Notes: generated by a model not told the origin, from the letters alone. Positions 26,498 through 35,277 are shown, counted from the first letter of the stretch. The stretch is DNA of 64,000 nucleotides from Leifsonia soli (GCF_013408745.1 NZ_JACCBJ010000001.1:3596001-3660000); one strand, 5' to 3'. Translations and numbers: made by a program.

Positions 26498-26512
26498 TTT
26501 CCTATAGGAATT
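26498..26512. promoter_or_regulatory. Putative GntR operator between FAH and mutarotase genes
   Basis: TTTCCTATAGGAATT holds the symmetric core TTCCTATAGGAA and is the best palindrome of the four related sites. On the minus strand it lies between TTTGAA and TAATAG, spaced 16 nt, which could be the -35 and -10 of the FAH operon. It lies about 30 bp before the mutarotase start on the plus strand. Confidence 0.68.
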
Positions 26513-26540
26513 CAAACTTCGTTCGCAAAGGAGCATCGGG

Positions 26541-26873
26541 ATGCGCGTCGCGCTACATTCCATCATCCGCGACGGCCACGAGGCCGCCTACGACGCCGCG
26601 CATGCCGCCATCCCGGACGACCTCGTCGTCTCGTTCCAGCGGGTCGGCATCCACGACTGGCAGATCTGGCGCAGCGGGCGCGACCTGTTCCATGTGGTGG
26701 ACTGCGACGACTTCGCCGCGGCGATGCGAGCACTCGACGACGATCCGGCCAACCAGCGCTGGCAGGACTCGATCAACCGCCACGTCGATCACTTCGTCAC
26801 CTCGGGGCCGGACGCCGAGGGGATGGTGCTGCCGCTGGTCTGGACGTTCGCGACCCAGCGCGACGGCGCCTGA
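26541..26873 (+). CDS. L-rhamnose/L-fucose mutarotase family protein
   Basis: This 110-residue protein of the RhaM family (PF05336) is close to the usual length of about 105. Landmarks are the N-terminal strand with the conserved His, HAAIPDDL, and the aromatic IHDWQIWRSGRDLF segment followed by the C-terminal LPLVWTF strand. It should interconvert the alpha and beta anomers of a 6-deoxy sugar, which speeds delivery to the sugar dehydrogenase. AAAGGAG lies upstream of ATG 26541. The shared CCTATAGG site ties it to the L-fucose regulon, so L-fucose is the likely substrate. Confidence 0.88.
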   Translation: MRVALHSIIRDGHEAAYDAAHAAIPDDLVVSFQRVGIHDWQIWRSGRDLFHVVDCDDFAAAMRALDDDPANQRWQDSINRHVDHFVTSGPDAEGMVLPLVWTFATQRDGA

Positions 26874-26883
26874 GCCGGTCCGC

Positions 26884-26904
26884 CGTGACGGTCCCGCCGT
26901 CACG
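26884..26904. terminator. Stem-loop in convergent gap after the mutarotase gene
   Basis: CGTGACGG (26884-26891) pairs exactly with CCGTCACG (26897-26904) around a 5-nt loop, 11 nt after the mutarotase stop. The adjacent CGTCACGCTCCCGT occurs twice in tandem (26898-26911 and 26912-26925), the second copy overlapping the end of the esterase gene. Confidence 0.55.
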
Positions 26905-26913
26905 CTCCCGTCG

Positions 26914-27837
26914 TCACGCTCCCGTAAGGCCGAGGCGACCGCGCAGGACCGCCAGCGCACCGCGCCGGTCGGCCGTCGCGCCGGCTTCGTGCCCCGCGCC
27001 CGGCCACTCTCGCAGCGTGACGGGGGCGGCGTAGGCCTCCGCGGCGGCGCGGGCGGTCTCCGGCGGGCAGATGTCGTCCTCGAGCCCATCGCTGATCCAT
27101 CCCGGTGCCGTCGCATGCCGGGCGGATGTGACCCCGTCGACGTACGCCAGCGTCCGCGCGACCGCGTCGGAGCGGTCAGGATGCTCCGTCAGGTATGCGC
27201 GCAGCTCCAGCCAGGGACCGGTGCGCGCCAGCCGGATGCCCTGCGGCGCGTCCGTCAGGAAGGGGGCCTGCGCCAGCACGGCGGCGAGGGTGGGCTGCAG
27301 AGCGCCGACGCCGAGGGCGATGCCGCCGCCCTGGCTGTTCCCGATCGCCGCGACGCGCTCGCCGTCCACCTCGTCGAGCGAGCGGAGGGCGTCCACCGCG
27401 CGAGCGGCATCCACGAACACCCCACGGTAATAGGAGCGGTGCGGGTCCTCGATCCCGTCGAGCAGGTGGCCGGTGCTGCCGCCGCTCTGCCCGTGCGTGT
27501 TCATCACCAGCTGCGCGAGGCCCGCGACCGGCCAGGTGAGGTCGTCGATCGGGTCGAGTCGTCCGGCGCCGTAGCCGTTGAAGTGCACGACGGCCGGAAG
27601 CCGGCCCTCGCGGTGGCGCGGCAGCCGCAGCCAGCCGCTGACCCGCCGGCCGTCCGCCCCGGCGAACGAGATGTCGAACACCTCGACGGCGGCGAGGCCC
27701 GTGTCCACCGGCTCCCGGCGGACGGCGAGCGGATGCCGCGCGGCGTCGTCGACGGCGGTCGCCCAGTAGGCGGCGTAGTCGTCGGGGGTGGGAAGGGGGT
27801 CCGTGCCGAGGAGGGCGGCGGAGTCGGAGCCGGGCAT
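26914..27837 (-). CDS. Acetyl xylan esterase / cephalosporin-C deacetylase family (AXE1) hydrolase
   Basis: This 307-residue alpha/beta hydrolase has the nucleophile elbow GNSQGG with Ser168, an acid in GLEDDICPP (Asp254 or Asp255), and His283 in GAGHE. These match the AXE1 family (CE7), whose members remove acetyl groups from xylo-oligosaccharides and other small esters. The usual elbow is GxSQGG, so it is intact. There is no signal peptide, so the substrate must be imported. It follows the GH27 gene on the same strand after a strong hairpin (27858-27887). ATG 27837 has a GAAAGG-like upstream site. Deacetylation of plant oligosaccharides in the galactoside locus is a reasonable inference. 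Confidence 0.85.
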   Translation of the reverse strand: MPGSDSAALLGTDPLPTPDDYAAYWATAVDDAARHPLAVRREPVDTGLAAVEVFDISFAGADGRRVSGWLRLPRHREGRLPAVVHFNGYGAGRLDPIDDLTWPVAGLAQLVMNTHGQSGGSTGHLLDGIEDPHRSYYRGVFVDAARAVDALRSLDEVDGERVAAIGNSQGGGIALGVGALQPTLAAVLAQAPFLTDAPQGIRLARTGPWLELRAYLTEHPDRSDAVARTLAYVDGVTSARHATAPGWISDGLEDDICPPETARAAAEAYAAPVTLREWPGAGHEAGATADRRGALAVLRGRLGLTGA

Positions 27838-27857
27838 GCGGCGAGCCTTTCGGAGGG

Positions 27858-27887
27858 GGGTGGGCCGGGAGCGCTCCCGGCCCACCC
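27858..27887 (-). terminator. Perfect 15-bp-arm palindrome after the GH27 gene
   Basis: GGGTGGGCCGGGAGC and its exact reverse complement abut with no spacer, 6 bp past the GH27 stop. This is a very stable hairpin placed between GH27 and the esterase gene, so it probably ends or attenuates the GH27 transcript. Confidence 0.7.
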
Positions 27888-27893
27888 GGTGGA

Positions 27894-30488
27894 TCAGCGG
27901 ACGGAGTAGCGGAGGGCGTCGGCGCGCATCACCGCACCCGACTCCTTGACCGCCATGATGGTGTGCTTCCCGTTGCGGAGCCCCGAGACGCTGAACACCT
28001 TCTGCTGGGTGCGGCGGGTGTCGCTGTGCGTGTCGACCTGCTTCACCAGCTTGCCGTCCAGATAGATGTCCACGACGCCCTGGTCGGGGCCTGTCGGCGC
28101 GAGCCAGTCGACCCCGGTGCCGCTGAAGGTGTACGACACCGAAGCGCCGGCCGCCGTCGTGGCGTGGACGTCGTTGAGGTAGTCGCCGCGGAAGCCCACG
28201 TTGAGCGTCGTGGCCCCGACCGGCAGCGTGGCCAGATACGACTGCTGCAGCGTGACTTTCGAACCCGACACCGTGTAGTCGGAGCCCTTCTTCAGCGCCG
28301 TCCCGTTCACGGTGATCCCGGTGAACTCGTCCGGGTCGCGCAGCACGGAGAAGGTCGCCGCCGCCGGCGCCTTCGTGTCGAACGACACGCTGGACGGGTC
28401 GATCAGGTTCGGCTGGATGACGTCGAGCCGATCGAGCAGCATGAACTGGCCCGACTTCATGACCACGCGAAGGGTGTGCTGTCCGTCGGTGAGGTCGTTC
28501 GTCGTGAACACCGTCTGCTGCGGCGTGTGGGAGGCGCTCGGGATGTTGGCGCTGACCGTCTTCACGAACTGTCCGTCGATGTACACGTCCGCTTCGCCCT
28601 CCGAGGAGTCGAGCTCGGTGAGGTACGAGATCCCGGTGCCGGTGAACGTGTACGAGAACGAGTCGCTTCCGGGATGCTCCGCATAGTGCACATCGTCCTG
28701 GTAGTCGCCGAAGTTCCGGCCGTTGCTGTACCCCCACTGGCCGGAGTACGCGATGCCCGGGTCGGTGTCGTTGATGCTCGTGGTGCGGGTCGGCCCGGTG
28801 GACGTCGGCGGCGCCGGCGTGCCGGTGTCGGTGACGTTGACGGTCAGCGGCTGGGAGGTCGCGGCGACCTCGGCTCCGCCGTTGCGCGTCCAGGTACCGC
28901 CGTACGAGAAGCCCTGGGCGTCGTCGTTGACCGTGACCGTCGCGCCCTTGTCCGGCGTGACCTTGAGCAGCCGGACACCGTGGATCGGCACATCGGACGC
29001 CGTGAACGAGCCGTCCGCGCGGCCCACGTTCTTGCGGGCCCACAGGTCGCGGACGGTCGCCGACCCGGTCAGCCCGATGTCGGACCACTTCGCGGTGATG
29101 TCGGACTCCGCCCGGCCCAGGTTGAACAGCGCGACCGTGTAGCTGCCGTCCTTGTTCAACGCGTACCAGACCTGCTGCTTGGTCGTCGTCGAGACCGGAC
29201 GTGCGGGGACGCCCGCCTGGTCGACGCCGACGACCTCGGGGTTGGTGAGCAGATCGACGCCCAGCTTGTCGAGCTTCGTGAGGTCGTTGCCGGTGTACAT
29301 CGGCGCGGCCGAGACCGCCCACAGCGTGGTGGCGGTGCGGCGCTCGTCCGGCGTCAGGCCGTCCATCTTCCCGTTTCCGACGTCGAGCGAGTCGAAGTCG
29401 TTCCAGCCGCCCGGGCCGGCGTGACGCCACCAGTCCGCTGCACGGGGGAAGAGCCGGGCGATGTTGTCCCACTGGGTGAGCGCTTCGTTGCCGCAGTAGC
29501 ACTCGACGTCCCACTCGACGCGCCAGCCGTTCGCGTACTTCTTCCAGTAGTCGGCCTGATTGATGTCGAGCGCCCAGGAGAGCTCGAACCAGATCTTGTG
29601 CTTCTTGAGGGCCTTCGACCAGGCGGCGACGTCATCGCGCGCATCCACCGAGCCGTCGGTGATGCCGGAGCCGGGGGTGACGCTGTCGAACTTGACGAAG
29701 TTCACGCCCCAGGCGGCGAGCTGGTCCGCGATCGAGTCGATGTACTTCTGCGAGCACGGGTTCGAGAAGTCGATGGCGTAGCCGATCTTCCAGTAGTCCG
29801 CCTGCGTCAACGGCTGCTTCGCGATGTCGTGCGTGGTGCATCCGGGAGCGCCGGCGATCGGGTACGCCTTGTTGTAGACGTCGGGTCCGATGCCGGGGAT
29901 CAGGTAGACGCCGAACTTCTGGTCGTTGGCGTGCACATGGTCGATGACCTTCTTCAGCCCCTGCGGATAGAGCGTCGCGCTCGGCGTCGGACGGCCGTTG
30001 GCGTCGACACCGTCGCTCCACCCGGCGTCGACGTTGATGTAGTCGTAGCCGGCCTTCTGCAGCTTGGCGTGCATGGCGTCGGACTGGGCGATGAGCTGGT
30101 CGGCGGTGATCCACTTCCCGTTGCCGGAGTAGACCTGCATGCTGTAGCTGCTCCAGCCCATGTAGGGCGTGACGGCCCACGGGTCCGGGGTGGCGGTCGC
30201 GGGCGGGATGGGCGTCGGCACCGCGGCCGTCGCCGACTTCGGCGCGCTCGTCGGTGTCGCGGTGGGTGCCGCGGTCGGCTTCGGCGTCTCCGTCGCACTC
30301 GGGGTCGCGGTGGGCGTCGGCGTCCCCGTCGGGGTCGCGGACGGTGCGGGCGTCGCTGTCGCTGTCGCTGTCGGTTGGGGGGTCGGCGTCGCGCCGGCGG
30401 GGACGGCGGCCGCGGCCACGATCCCCAGCGCCGCGACGGTCACGACCAGAGCCCGCAGGCTCCGTCGTGCACGCGTCTTGCGGGTCAT
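27894..30488 (-). CDS. Secreted multidomain GH27 alpha-galactosidase
   Basis: This 864-residue exported enzyme has a signal peptide (about residues 1-33, Arg-rich start, Ala/Val core, cleavage near AGA). A Thr/Pro/Ala-rich linker runs to about residue 100. The GH27 catalytic domain begins at YMGWSSYS, with nucleophile region NFVKFDSVTPG (Asp268) and acid/base candidate Asp327 in RVEWDVE. A beta-sandwich domain, a galactose-binding-like module, an X2-like immunoglobulin module (about 685-770) and a second copy of the binding-like module follow. GH27 includes alpha-galactosidases and alpha-N-acetylgalactosaminidases. AGAGAGGAAG precedes ATG 30488. It should release alpha-galactose outside the cell, ahead of the cytoplasmic GH36 enzyme. 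The N-terminal rather than internal linker is unusual. Confidence 0.9.
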   Translation of the reverse strand: MTRKTRARRSLRALVVTVAALGIVAAAAVPAGATPTPQPTATATATPAPSATPTGTPTPTATPSATETPKPTAAPTATPTSAPKSATAAVPTPIPPATATPDPWAVTPYMGWSSYSMQVYSGNGKWITADQLIAQSDAMHAKLQKAGYDYINVDAGWSDGVDANGRPTPSATLYPQGLKKVIDHVHANDQKFGVYLIPGIGPDVYNKAYPIAGAPGCTTHDIAKQPLTQADYWKIGYAIDFSNPCSQKYIDSIADQLAAWGVNFVKFDSVTPGSGITDGSVDARDDVAAWSKALKKHKIWFELSWALDINQADYWKKYANGWRVEWDVECYCGNEALTQWDNIARLFPRAADWWRHAGPGGWNDFDSLDVGNGKMDGLTPDERRTATTLWAVSAAPMYTGNDLTKLDKLGVDLLTNPEVVGVDQAGVPARPVSTTTKQQVWYALNKDGSYTVALFNLGRAESDITAKWSDIGLTGSATVRDLWARKNVGRADGSFTASDVPIHGVRLLKVTPDKGATVTVNDDAQGFSYGGTWTRNGGAEVAATSQPLTVNVTDTGTPAPPTSTGPTRTTSINDTDPGIAYSGQWGYSNGRNFGDYQDDVHYAEHPGSDSFSYTFTGTGISYLTELDSSEGEADVYIDGQFVKTVSANIPSASHTPQQTVFTTNDLTDGQHTLRVVMKSGQFMLLDRLDVIQPNLIDPSSVSFDTKAPAAATFSVLRDPDEFTGITVNGTALKKGSDYTVSGSKVTLQQSYLATLPVGATTLNVGFRGDYLNDVHATTAAGASVSYTFSGTGVDWLAPTGPDQGVVDIYLDGKLVKQVDTHSDTRRTQQKVFSVSGLRNGKHTIMAVKESGAVMRADALRYSVR

Positions 30489-30582
30489 GCGTTCTTCCTC
30501 TCTGAAGAGCCCCGGGCGCATCGGTGCGCGAGGGGTGTTCGGTGCGGTGGGCCGTCGGGGGCTCCGACCGGCGTCCGGCGGC

Positions 30583-32781
30583 TCAGGCCAGCCGGACGAG
30601 GTCGAAGAGCATCGCCTGGTGCGGGTTGAGGGTGGGCAGGGGGACACCGGCGACGCCGAGCACCGAGCCGGGGAGGGCGATGCCGCCCGGCTCGAGGGCG
30701 GCGGTGATCCAGGACGGGTCGGCGCTCTGGTGCCGGCTGGCCGGACCGAACTCGTCGCGGATGCGGACGGTGTACCGGGCGTCGGCGTCGAGGCCGGGGA
30801 ATCGGACCCGGCCGGACTGGCCGGGTGCCGAGGTCACCAGCCGCGCCCAGGTGTAGACCGCTCGCGATCCGTCCTGGGCGACGATGCCGGTGAATGCGGT
30901 CGCGTCGTCCGCGAGGTCGGCATTGACGATCCGGCCGGAGTGGATCAGCCCGCGCAGCTCGCGGTAGACCTCCGCCCAGCGCGCGATCCGCTCCAGCTCC
31001 TCGTCGTCCGCCTCCTGCAGGTCCCACTCGATGCCGGCGTGGGCGGTGAGGGCGACGATCAGCCGGAACGACAGGTCGGTCCGGCGGGAGGTGGTGTGCG
31101 ACCGCTCGGCGCCGAGGTGCGAGCCGATGAGCTCCGGCGGGAGGAGCATGCGCGTCCAGCGCTCGATCTGCAGGCGCTCGACGGGGTCGTTGCAGTCGGA
31201 GGCCCAGACGCGATCGGTCCGCTCCAGGATGCCGAGGTCGACCCGGCCGCCGCCGCCCGAGCAGGTCTCGATCTCGAGGTGCGGGTGGCGGGCCCGGAGG
31301 GTGTCGAGCATCCGGTAGAGCGCGAGCGTCTGCTCGTGGACGGCCGGCCGGTCCACGCCGATGGAACCGCTGACGGCCTCGGACAGATCGCGGTTGTGGT
31401 CCCACTTGATGTAGTCGACGGCGTACTCCTCGATGATCGCGCTGATCTGCTCGAGTACATGCGAGTACGCGTCGGGGCGGGTGAGGTCGAGGACGTACTG
31501 CGCGCGGGAGGTCGCTCCGAGTTCCTGGCGCGGGCCGAGCACCCAATCGGGATGCTCCCGGGCGAGGTCGGAGTCGAGGTTCACCATCTCGGGCTCGAAC
31601 CAGATCCCGAACTGCATCCCGTGCGACCGGACGAGGTCGACGAGCGGGGTGAGGCCGTCGGGCCACACGGTGCGGTCGACGAACCAGTCGCCGAGCCCGG
31701 CGTTGGCGTCGCGGCGTCCGTGGAACCAGCCGTCGTCGAGGACGACACGCTCGACCCCGACCCGGGCCGCGCGCTCCACCAGGGCGCTCAGGCGGGGGAG
31801 GTCGTGGTCGAAGTAGACGGCCTCCCACGAGTTCAGCGTGAGGGGACGCGGAGACCGCGGGTGCGACGGGCGCGCACGGAGCCGACGGTGAAGGCGGTCG
31901 GCGAGGCCGTCGAGCCCGCTCGCCGACCAGACGAACAGGGCGGTGGGGGCGGTGTAGCTGTCGCCGTCGGCGAGCACGATCTCGCCGGGCCGCAGCCCTT
32001 CTCCGACGCCGAGCACCGACGAGAACGCCCCGGCGCCCTCGGTCAGCCGCTCGACCACGTATTCGCCGTCGCCGCTCCACGCGAGATGCGCGGCCCACGC
32101 CTCACCGCGCCCGAACCCGAGGTCTTCCGTGCCGGCGACGACCAGGTAGGGGGCATCGTGGCCCGGCTTGCCCCGGCGCGCGCGGCGCACATGGCTGCCG
32201 AAGAACAGGGGACCGCGCTGCGGGGCGCGCTCACGGCACCACTTCCCGGTGAAGTCGAGGATGTCCACCGCCCGCTCCGGGATGGGCAGCATCACGCGGA
32301 GCGCGTCGAGCGTGTAGGGGATGCCCGCGTCGCCGAGGGCCGCCTCCCGGACGAGGGTCGTGTCCACCGAGAGCACGCCGAAGCGGTCGAGTGTCAGCGT
32401 CATCGTCGTCCGCAGCGCGGTGATCTCATCCACCAGCTCGATCTCGATCGTCCCGCCCTGGTCGCCCTCCGTCCGGTACCGGACGGACTCCGTGCGGGGG
32501 CGCGGGGTGGTGGCGGTTCCGGAGGCGTGACCCTCCTGCGCGGGCGTCCCCGCCCACCCTTCGAACTCGGTCGGCGCCAGGCTGAAGGTGCGCGGGACAT
32601 CGGGCGAGTTGTTGAGCAGGGCCGGTCCGCTGGTCGTCCGCAGAGCCTCGGCGGACGCGTCGTCGATCGGGCCGAGATCCCCGCCCCAATGCAGCACGCG
32701 CGGCACTCGACCCGCCGTATCGATGACGAGTGATGTGCCTGCGGCTCGCAGGCTCAGAACGGCGCCGTAGCCGTCGAGCAT
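30583..32781 (-). CDS. GH36 alpha-galactosidase
   Basis: This 732-residue enzyme has the GH36 architecture: an N-terminal beta-sandwich of about 310 residues, a catalytic barrel and a C-terminal beta domain. Key residues are the nucleophile Asp461 in YIKWDHNRD and acid/base Asp529 in SDCNDPVER; VVLDDGWF and GIWFEPEMV are further family blocks. No signal peptide, so it works on imported alpha-galactosides of the raffinose or galactomannan type. AGGAG precedes ATG 32781. It diverges from the GH95 gene over an 87-bp region with a strong palindrome, suggesting co-regulation. Confidence 0.93.
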   Translation of the reverse strand: MLDGYGAVLSLRAAGTSLVIDTAGRVPRVLHWGGDLGPIDDASAEALRTTSGPALLNNSPDVPRTFSLAPTEFEGWAGTPAQEGHASGTATTPRPRTESVRYRTEGDQGGTIEIELVDEITALRTTMTLTLDRFGVLSVDTTLVREAALGDAGIPYTLDALRVMLPIPERAVDILDFTGKWCRERAPQRGPLFFGSHVRRARRGKPGHDAPYLVVAGTEDLGFGRGEAWAAHLAWSGDGEYVVERLTEGAGAFSSVLGVGEGLRPGEIVLADGDSYTAPTALFVWSASGLDGLADRLHRRLRARPSHPRSPRPLTLNSWEAVYFDHDLPRLSALVERAARVGVERVVLDDGWFHGRRDANAGLGDWFVDRTVWPDGLTPLVDLVRSHGMQFGIWFEPEMVNLDSDLAREHPDWVLGPRQELGATSRAQYVLDLTRPDAYSHVLEQISAIIEEYAVDYIKWDHNRDLSEAVSGSIGVDRPAVHEQTLALYRMLDTLRARHPHLEIETCSGGGGRVDLGILERTDRVWASDCNDPVERLQIERWTRMLLPPELIGSHLGAERSHTTSRRTDLSFRLIVALTAHAGIEWDLQEADDEELERIARWAEVYRELRGLIHSGRIVNADLADDATAFTGIVAQDGSRAVYTWARLVTSAPGQSGRVRFPGLDADARYTVRIRDEFGPASRHQSADPSWITAALEPGGIALPGSVLGVAGVPLPTLNPHQAMLFDLVRLA

Positions 32782-32804
32782 GAAGGGCTCCTAGAAGAGA
32801 TCCG

Positions 32805-32827
32805 GTTACTTGACAGTGTCAATTAAC
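32805..32827. promoter_or_regulatory. Palindromic operator between GH36 and GH95 genes
   Basis: TTGACAGTGTCAA (32810-32822) is a perfect palindrome around one central G, extended to 23 bp (32805-32827) with GTTAC/TTAAC flanks and one mismatched pair. The TTGACA arms themselves look like -35 elements in both directions. One of the two nearby ROK regulators is the likely ligand, by position. Confidence 0.65.
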
Positions 32828-32868
32828 CATGCATAGTGTGTCGAGTGCAACCCCGAGAAGGAAGACCG

Positions 32869-35277
32869 ATGACGATCTCCACCGAGACCCTCCAACTTGC
32901 CTGGAACCAGCCGGCTGACCAGTGGGAGGAGGCCATCCCGATCGGCGACGGCCTCCTCGGCGCGATGGTCTTCGGCGGCTCCGTCGGCCGCTACCAGGTC
33001 AACGACGCGACCGTGTGGTCCGGCACTCCCGAGACGGCGGCGGAGGAACTGCGTCGCGTGCTCGCGGGGGGCGCTGGGCCGGAGCGCCTCGACGAGGTGC
33101 GCGCGGCGCTCGCCGCCGGAGACCTCGATCGCGCGGAGGAGCTGCTGCTCACCTTCGAGGGGCGCTACAGCCAGGAGTTCCTCCCCTTCGTGGACCTCGC
33201 GGTCGAACTCCCGGGCGCGACCCCGGTCGACGGGGAGCCCGCGCGCGTCCTGGATCTCGACCGCCGCCTCGTCGAGGAGGCGCTGCAGGTCGGGGGAGCA
33301 CGCGTCGAGCGGGTGTCGCGCGTGGCCGCCCGCACCCTCCTCGTCTCGATCACCGCCACCGAGCCGCTCTCCGAGGTGCGCCTCTCTCTCCGGACGCCGC
33401 TCCGCGAGCTCGCGCGCACGGCGGAGGGCGGCATGCTGACGCTCGACCTCGCCGTGCCGATCGACGGAGCGCCCCTGCACGAACAGTCGGTCGTCCCGCC
33501 GCTGACCTACGCGGAGCAAGACGACGCCGACTACGACGGCTTCGCCGCCGCGGTCCTCGCGGTGCGGAGCGACGGCACGATCGAGTCCGCCGATGGCGGC
33601 CTCGTCGTGCGTCAGGCCCGTCGGCTGTCGATCGCCCTCTCGTCGTCGACCCGCGCTGAGTCGTGGTGGGCCGGCGCGGACGACGAGTGGCGGACCGTCT
33701 CCCGTGAGACGATCCGGGACCGCGCCGGTGCCCGAGCCCTCGGCGCCATCGCCGAAGACGCGGGCGGGCAGGACGACGCACCGCGTCGCCCTGCCCCGGC
33801 GCGGTTCGCGATCGGCGGCCGGCGCGCGGGCCGCTGGGATGTCGCGGCCGACATCCTGCGGGGGAGCGACGACGGGCTGCGGGCGACCGTCGCGGCCGAG
33901 TACGGGCGCTATCTGCTCACCTCGTCCTCGCGACCCGGCGGTCCTGCGGCGAACCTCCAGGGGATCTGGAACGGCGAGCTGCGCCCCGCATGGTCGTCGA
34001 ACTACACCATCAACATCAACACCGAGATGAACTACTGGGCGGCCGGCCCGCTCGGCGTGATCGACGACGCCGAGCCCCTGATCGCGCTCGTCGAGCGTCT
34101 GGCCGCGAACGGCCGTGACGTCGCGCGCGACCTCTACGGCTGCCGCGGCTGGGTCGCCCACCACAACAGCGACCTCTGGGGCTGGGCGCTCCCCGTCGGC
34201 ATGGGTCACGGAGCGCCGAGCTGGGCGATCTGGATGATGGGCGGCGTCTGGCTCACCCACTCGCTCTGGGATCACTACGAGTTCAGCGCGGACGACGCGC
34301 TCCTGCGCGACCGGATCTGGCCGCTGCTGGTCGGTGCGGCGGAGTTCTGCCTCGACTGGCTGCAGGTCGGGCCGGACGGCCGCGCCTTCCTCGCCCCGTC
34401 GACGTCGCCCGAGAACTCCTACCGGGACGCCGACGGGAACCCGCGCGCCCTCGGACTCACGGCGACGATGGACCTCGAGTTCATCCGCTCCCTCTTCCAG
34501 CGCTGCCTGCACGCGCTCGACGTCCTCGGCGACGACGCGTCTCTCCGACGGGAGCTGGAGGCGGCGCTCGCCGTCATCCCGGAGCCGCCGATCGGTCGCG
34601 ACGGCCGGCTGGGGGAATGGTCGGAAGAGGTGGCCGAGCACGAGCCAGGGCACCGGCACATGTCCCCGATGGTGGGCCTCTACCCGCTCGACCTCATCAC
34701 GCCGGACGGCACTCCCCAGCTCGCGGACGCGGCCCGCCGGTTCCTCGACGAGAGGGGACCGGGTGCGATGGGGTGGTCGTGGGCGTGGAAGATCGCCCTC
34801 CGCGCGCGACTCGGAGACGGCGACGCCGCCCACGAACTGCTGCAGCAGGCCCTGACGCCGTACGACGGCGACGCCCGCAGGCACGGCCCGGTCGACGGGT
34901 CGGAGTGGGGCGGGCTCCTCCCCAACCTGTTCAGCACGCATCCACCGTTCCAGATCGACGGCAACCTGGGGTTCCCGGCGGGCATCGCCGAGCTGCTGCT
35001 GCAGAGCCACGGGGGAGTCATCCACCTGCTCCCCGCGCTGCCCTCGGCGTGGCCCGACGGGCGGGCCGACGGACTCGGGGCCCGCGGTGCGCTCAGCGTC
35101 GACCTGGAGTGGGCGGGAGGACGGCTGACGACGGCCGTCATCCGCAACCCCCACCGGGAGCCGCGCAGCGTCCGTATCCGCTACGACGGGACCGACTCGA
35201 TCGTGCGCCTGGAGGCCGGAGGCGAGCACGTCCTCCACGGGGAGTCCCTGCTCCCCGTCCCCACTCCGTATGGTTGA
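32869..35277 (+). CDS. GH95 family glycosidase (alpha-L-fucosidase or alpha-L-galactosidase)
   Basis: This 802-residue inverting glycosidase of family GH95 has an N-terminal beta domain starting with LAWNQPADQWEEAIPIGDG and an alpha-helical (alpha/alpha)6 barrel. Active-site elements are NLQGIWNGEL and NYTININTEMNYW near residues 362-390, which carry the asparagines that assist the base, and FQIDGN with the base candidate Asp697. GH95 contains 1,2-alpha-L-fucosidases and alpha-L-galactosidases. Because the neighbours are alpha-galactosidases rather than the fucose-oxidation genes, the L-galactosidase option deserves attention. No signal peptide. Start ATG 32869 has GAAGGAAG upstream. Regulated with GH36 through the shared palindrome by position. 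Confidence 0.9.
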   Translation: MTISTETLQLAWNQPADQWEEAIPIGDGLLGAMVFGGSVGRYQVNDATVWSGTPETAAEELRRVLAGGAGPERLDEVRAALAAGDLDRAEELLLTFEGRYSQEFLPFVDLAVELPGATPVDGEPARVLDLDRRLVEEALQVGGARVERVSRVAARTLLVSITATEPLSEVRLSLRTPLRELARTAEGGMLTLDLAVPIDGAPLHEQSVVPPLTYAEQDDADYDGFAAAVLAVRSDGTIESADGGLVVRQARRLSIALSSSTRAESWWAGADDEWRTVSRETIRDRAGARALGAIAEDAGGQDDAPRRPAPARFAIGGRRAGRWDVAADILRGSDDGLRATVAAEYGRYLLTSSSRPGGPAANLQGIWNGELRPAWSSNYTININTEMNYWAAGPLGVIDDAEPLIALVERLAANGRDVARDLYGCRGWVAHHNSDLWGWALPVGMGHGAPSWAIWMMGGVWLTHSLWDHYEFSADDALLRDRIWPLLVGAAEFCLDWLQVGPDGRAFLAPSTSPENSYRDADGNPRALGLTATMDLEFIRSLFQRCLHALDVLGDDASLRRELEAALAVIPEPPIGRDGRLGEWSEEVAEHEPGHRHMSPMVGLYPLDLITPDGTPQLADAARRFLDERGPGAMGWSWAWKIALRARLGDGDAAHELLQQALTPYDGDARRHGPVDGSEWGGLLPNLFSTHPPFQIDGNLGFPAGIAELLLQSHGGVIHLLPALPSAWPDGRADGLGARGALSVDLEWAGGRLTTAVIRNPHREPRSVRIRYDGTDSIVRLEAGGEHVLHGESLLPVPTPYG

